Origin: Bradyrhizobium jicamae
Lineage (GTDB): Bacteria; Pseudomonadota; Alphaproteobacteria; Rhizobiales; Xanthobacteraceae
DNA length: 64,000 nucleotides
NCBI RefSeq assembly: GCF_018130695.1
Contig: NZ_JAFCJX010000036.1
Location: 26,768-90,767, forward strand
Direction of reading: 5' to 3'
The notes under the pieces are model-generated. The model saw nothing but the letters and a program-made list of their open reading frames with translations. It made no database searches and was not told the DNA's origin. The first letter of the stretch is position 1; the number at the start of each line of letters is the position of its first letter. The position numbers and the translations under genes were made by a program. Below, piece by piece: positions 62,070 through 64,000 of the stretch.

Positions 62070-62597
62070 ATGTCTGATCCATTCGTGGCCGAGATTCGCA
62101 TCTTCCCGTTCAACTTCGCTCCCCGGGGATGGGCTTTCTGCAACAATCAGTTGATGCCGATCTCGCAGAACACTGCGCTGTTCTCGCTGCTGGGCACCAC
62201 CTATGGCGGCGACGGCAAAAGCACCTTCGCATTGCCGGGCCTGCAGGGATGCGCGCCCATGCAGCAGGGCCAAAGCACCACAGGCACCTTCTACGATCTC
62301 GGACAGACCAGCGGGAGCGATACCGTGACCGTACTGCAGAGCGAGATGGCGAGCCACAATCATCCGATCGACGGCAACATCGGTCAATCCAATCTGGCCA
62401 CGCCGAGCCCGGCGCGGTCGCTGGCCAGGGCAAATCCGGGCCAGGCCTACACCGCGACACTGACCAACATCTCGCAATTTTCTCCGACCAGCTCGATCCA
62501 GATCACGGGTGGCAGTCAGCCCCACAACAATCTGATGCCCTATCTCACCGTGAATTTCTGCATCGCATTGCAGGGCATCTTCCCGGCGCGCGGCTGA
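62070..62597 (+). CDS. Phage tail collar domain protein 3
   Basis: 175 residues, nine bases after paralogue 2. It keeps PFVAEIRIFPFNFAPRGWAF, GTTYGGDGKSTFALPGLQG and PHNNLMPYLTVNFCIALQGI. It differs by LQGCAPMQQG, where the other two have LQGR, and by a longer central segment. It is closer to paralogue 1 in its cysteine at the C-terminal INFC/VNFC motif. Three diverged copies in a row point to hetero-oligomer formation or different ligands and not to recent duplication. Confidence 0.9.
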   Translation: MSDPFVAEIRIFPFNFAPRGWAFCNNQLMPISQNTALFSLLGTTYGGDGKSTFALPGLQGCAPMQQGQSTTGTFYDLGQTSGSDTVTVLQSEMASHNHPIDGNIGQSNLATPSPARSLARANPGQAYTATLTNISQFSPTSSIQITGGSQPHNNLMPYLTVNFCIALQGIFPARG

Positions 62598-62604
62598 GTG
62601 CGTC

Positions 62605-63165
62605 ATGAGCGGCGATCGGGAGACCATCGACGTGGCTTCCGCGTCGCTTCGATGGCGGCGCGCCGCGGACGCGGGGCTGGCCTTTCGGCGCATCACGGAC
62701 GCCGATTTGCCTTTCCTCTCGCATCTCTATGCATCGACCCGCGCCGATGAACTGGCCGCGGTGCCCTGGAGCGACGAACAGAAGGCCGCGTTCCTCGACA
62801 TGCAGTTCCGAGCGCAACACGCTCACTACCAGCAATATTATCCGACGGCCGACTGGCTCGTGACGATGTGCGCCGGGCAGGACATCGGCCGTCTCTATCT
62901 CGATCGCTGGCCCAGCGAGCATTGTGTGATCGACATTGCCTTCCTGCCCGAGCATCGCGGAAAGGGTCTTGGCGCCGCGCTGATGCATGACGTCCTGGAC
63001 GAGGCTGCCGACGCCGGCAAGGCCGTGTCCATCCATGTCGAGAAGTTCAATCCAGCAATGCGGTTGTATCGCCGGCTCGGCTTTGTGACCGAAGAGGACA
63101 AGGGCGTCTACGACCTGATGCGCTGGCGCGCGCCGGCCGTCGCCGATCAGGTGAAAATCGCCTGA
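62605..63165 (+). CDS. GNAT family N-acetyltransferase
   Basis: 186 residues in the collar operon, seven bases after paralogue 3. The acetyl-CoA binding region reads IDIAFLPEHRGKGLGAALMHDVLDEA (R/Q-x-x-G-x-G/A motif in HRGKGLGAAL), and the late NPAMRLYRRLGFVTEE is typical of GNATs. It may modify the collar proteins, the giant protein or a small molecule. Its 3' end overlaps the convergent gene by 19 bases. The ATG was chosen by spacing. It lacks a strong Shine-Dalgarno sequence. Confidence 0.88.
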   Translation: MSGDRETIDVASASLRWRRAADAGLAFRRITDADLPFLSHLYASTRADELAAVPWSDEQKAAFLDMQFRAQHAHYQQYYPTADWLVTMCAGQDIGRLYLDRWPSEHCVIDIAFLPEHRGKGLGAALMHDVLDEAADAGKAVSIHVEKFNPAMRLYRRLGFVTEEDKGVYDLMRWRAPAVADQVKIA

Positions 63166-63449
63166 TAGCCGTTGCCATCGGCCATCGGACCGATCGGCAC
63201 CAGGAATATCTCCATCGTCCCGAGCGAAGGATGCGCGACCGGGTAGATCGCCTGGGGCAGTGAACAATCCCTCGGCGCCGCAAACACCAGCGAGAACGCC
63301 CCACCCAGCCGCCCACTATGGCCGGCCGGCTCGACCTTGATGAGCTTCAACGGCAAGGCCCGATCCACAGCCTGCATCTCGAACACGCGCCCCTCGTGCG
63401 CGGTGAAGTCGTCGATGTTCAGTCTCGCAAGGTCGGCAGAAGACGACAT
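63147..63449 (-). CDS. DUF6916-like small protein
   Basis: 100 residues. It starts at ATG 63449, eight bases after AGGAG. The upstream in-frame GTG is not needed. The sequence MSSSADLARLNIDDF, FEMQAVDRALPLKLIKVEPAG and a late QAIYPVAHPSLGTMEIFLVPIGP give a compact beta-rich protein of the kind called DUF6916, which I recall close to tail-collar genes. The name is from memory. It is convergent with the GNAT gene (19-base overlap). Likely an accessory of the same locus. Confidence 0.68.
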   Translation of the reverse strand: MSSSADLARLNIDDFTAHEGRVFEMQAVDRALPLKLIKVEPAGHSGRLGGAFSLVFAAPRDCSLPQAIYPVAHPSLGTMEIFLVPIGPMADGNGYQAIFT

Positions 63450-63561
63450 GCAGGGCACTCCTGGTTGCTGCCGACGTGTAGCACGGCGTGCGGGGTTTGC
63501 AGCGAAATATTCGGCGAGAGAAAGTTGTGCGCGTTGAGGCGCACGGGCTTATCGGCTGGCT

Positions 63562-63743
63562 CGCTTCGCCTCTCCCGCTTGCGGGGGAGGCCGACGCGCT
63601 CGAAGAGCGCGGCGGGTGGGGGCTCTCTCCGCGCAGGGAATCCCGATGCGGAGACACCCCCACCGTAGCCGATGCTTCGCATCGGCGTTCTTGTAGAACG
63701 GTGGCCGAAGGCCACCTATGCCTCCCCCGCAAGCGGGAGAGGG
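63562..63743. repeat. Palindromic repeat, family A (copy 5)
   Basis: CTCTCCCGCTTGCGGGGGAG and CTCCCCCGCAAGCGGGAGAG are the outer arms. Inner parts include GGTGGGGG/CCCCCACC and two short nested stems (CCGATGCTTCGCATCGG; GTGGCCGAAGGCCAC). It is the longest copy in the window, about 180 bases. Confidence 0.87.
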
Positions 63744-64000
63744 ACCCTTCCGCCAGTGCAGTCCTCACGAATCGCAGAATTCGCCGTTCCGGGCATCAGT
63801 TATTTTTCCGAATTTTGCTTACGATTAGACGAATCAAACTTGACATCCACCCAAATCAGTGGTCTAATCCGCGCGTCTCATCCGACACGAGGGGCGCTCG
63901 CGAACGCCACGAACGTGGGTGCAGATGCGGTGGCCGCCGAGCGTGCGACAGGCGTGTGTGCGCAAGGCGGACGGTGAAGTCGTGTGGGCCTGCCGCCCCG
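63744..64000. other. Terminal segment with no gene seen
   Basis: No supported coding frame. The last 100 bases (GAACGCCACGAACGTGGGTG, then GCGGACGGTGAAGTCGTGTG) resemble a dispersed Bradyrhizobium repeat that I know only from memory. It may be a decayed copy. The open frame at 63672-63977 spans the family A repeat and is not credible. Confidence 0.35.

Noticed and set aside
61047..62597. Prophage remnant
   Set aside because: Only collar-domain genes are phage-like. No structural, replication, lysis or integration gene and no attachment-like repeats were seen. A domesticated locus is more likely.
63672..63977. 101-residue frame near the right edge
   Set aside because: Its first part is a palindromic repeat and the rest is low-complexity intergenic sequence.

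Overview
The window is high-GC alphaproteobacterial chromosome, most likely Bradyrhizobium or a close Nitrobacteraceae relative. The evidence is the codon usage, the family content (Sox thiosulfate oxidation, cyanide-insensitive bd oxidase, AttEFGH-like ABC system, many MFS and acyl-CoA dehydrogenase genes) and the dense scatter of palindromic intergenic repeats of the kind I recall from Bradyrhizobium genomes. No rRNA, tRNA, integrase, transposase or CRISPR array was seen.

Layout. 0-5.4 kb: an exported-protein fragment, the HrpB helicase, UDP-glucose dehydrogenase and an acyltransferase-3 membrane protein. 5.4-9.2 kb: an ECF sigma factor preceded by a motif-rich leader, a tiny exported Cys protein, a CcdA/DsbD-like protein with a TlpA-like thioredoxin, and a PH-like membrane protein. 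9.2-11.8 kb: cydAB of the cyanide-insensitive type plus a 42-residue DUF2474 subunit gene. 11.9-20.4 kb: an L,D-transpeptidase, an orphan amino-acid binding protein, two acyl-CoA dehydrogenases, a carboxymuconolactone decarboxylase-family protein, a VOC protein and two MFS carriers. 20.6-22.8 kb: an orphan HicB divergent from a PCMT-like methyltransferase, then a DUF938 methyltransferase.

22.9-28.6 kb is a thiosulfate oxidation locus, soxX-Y-Z-A-K-B, followed by a persulfide dioxygenase-rhodanese fusion with its own promoter and operator-like palindrome. soxCD is not in the window. 28.7-34.2 kb is a cobalamin uptake locus: a BtuCDF-like ABC importer reads leftward, and a cobalamin riboswitch controls a divergent TonB receptor. 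34.3-41.1 kb holds an ATP-grasp protein, two MFS carriers and a D-aminoacylase-type amidohydrolase. 41.2-45.5 kb is an AttEFGH-like ABC/FtsX/AttH operon. 45.5-51.9 kb holds a MAPEG protein, a branched-chain amino-acid-type binding protein and an RND efflux pair.

52.6-63.5 kb is the most unusual part. It has a 2661-residue protein (ten near-identical cadherin-like repeats, VCBS-like domains, a right-handed beta-helix and a C-terminal metzincin-like HExxHxxGxxD motif). Next come three tandem phage-tail-collar paralogues, a GNAT acetyltransferase and a convergent DUF6916-type gene. No other phage gene is present. A perfect TGTGA-N6-TCACA palindrome lies upstream of the giant gene. I regard this as the best candidate for an undescribed cell-surface or secreted system.

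A second theme is repeat-driven protein remodelling. Palindromic repeats abut stop codons or run in frame into coding sequence in several genes, altering the ends of an MFS carrier, an ATP-grasp protein, the BtuF-like protein and the AttH-like protein.
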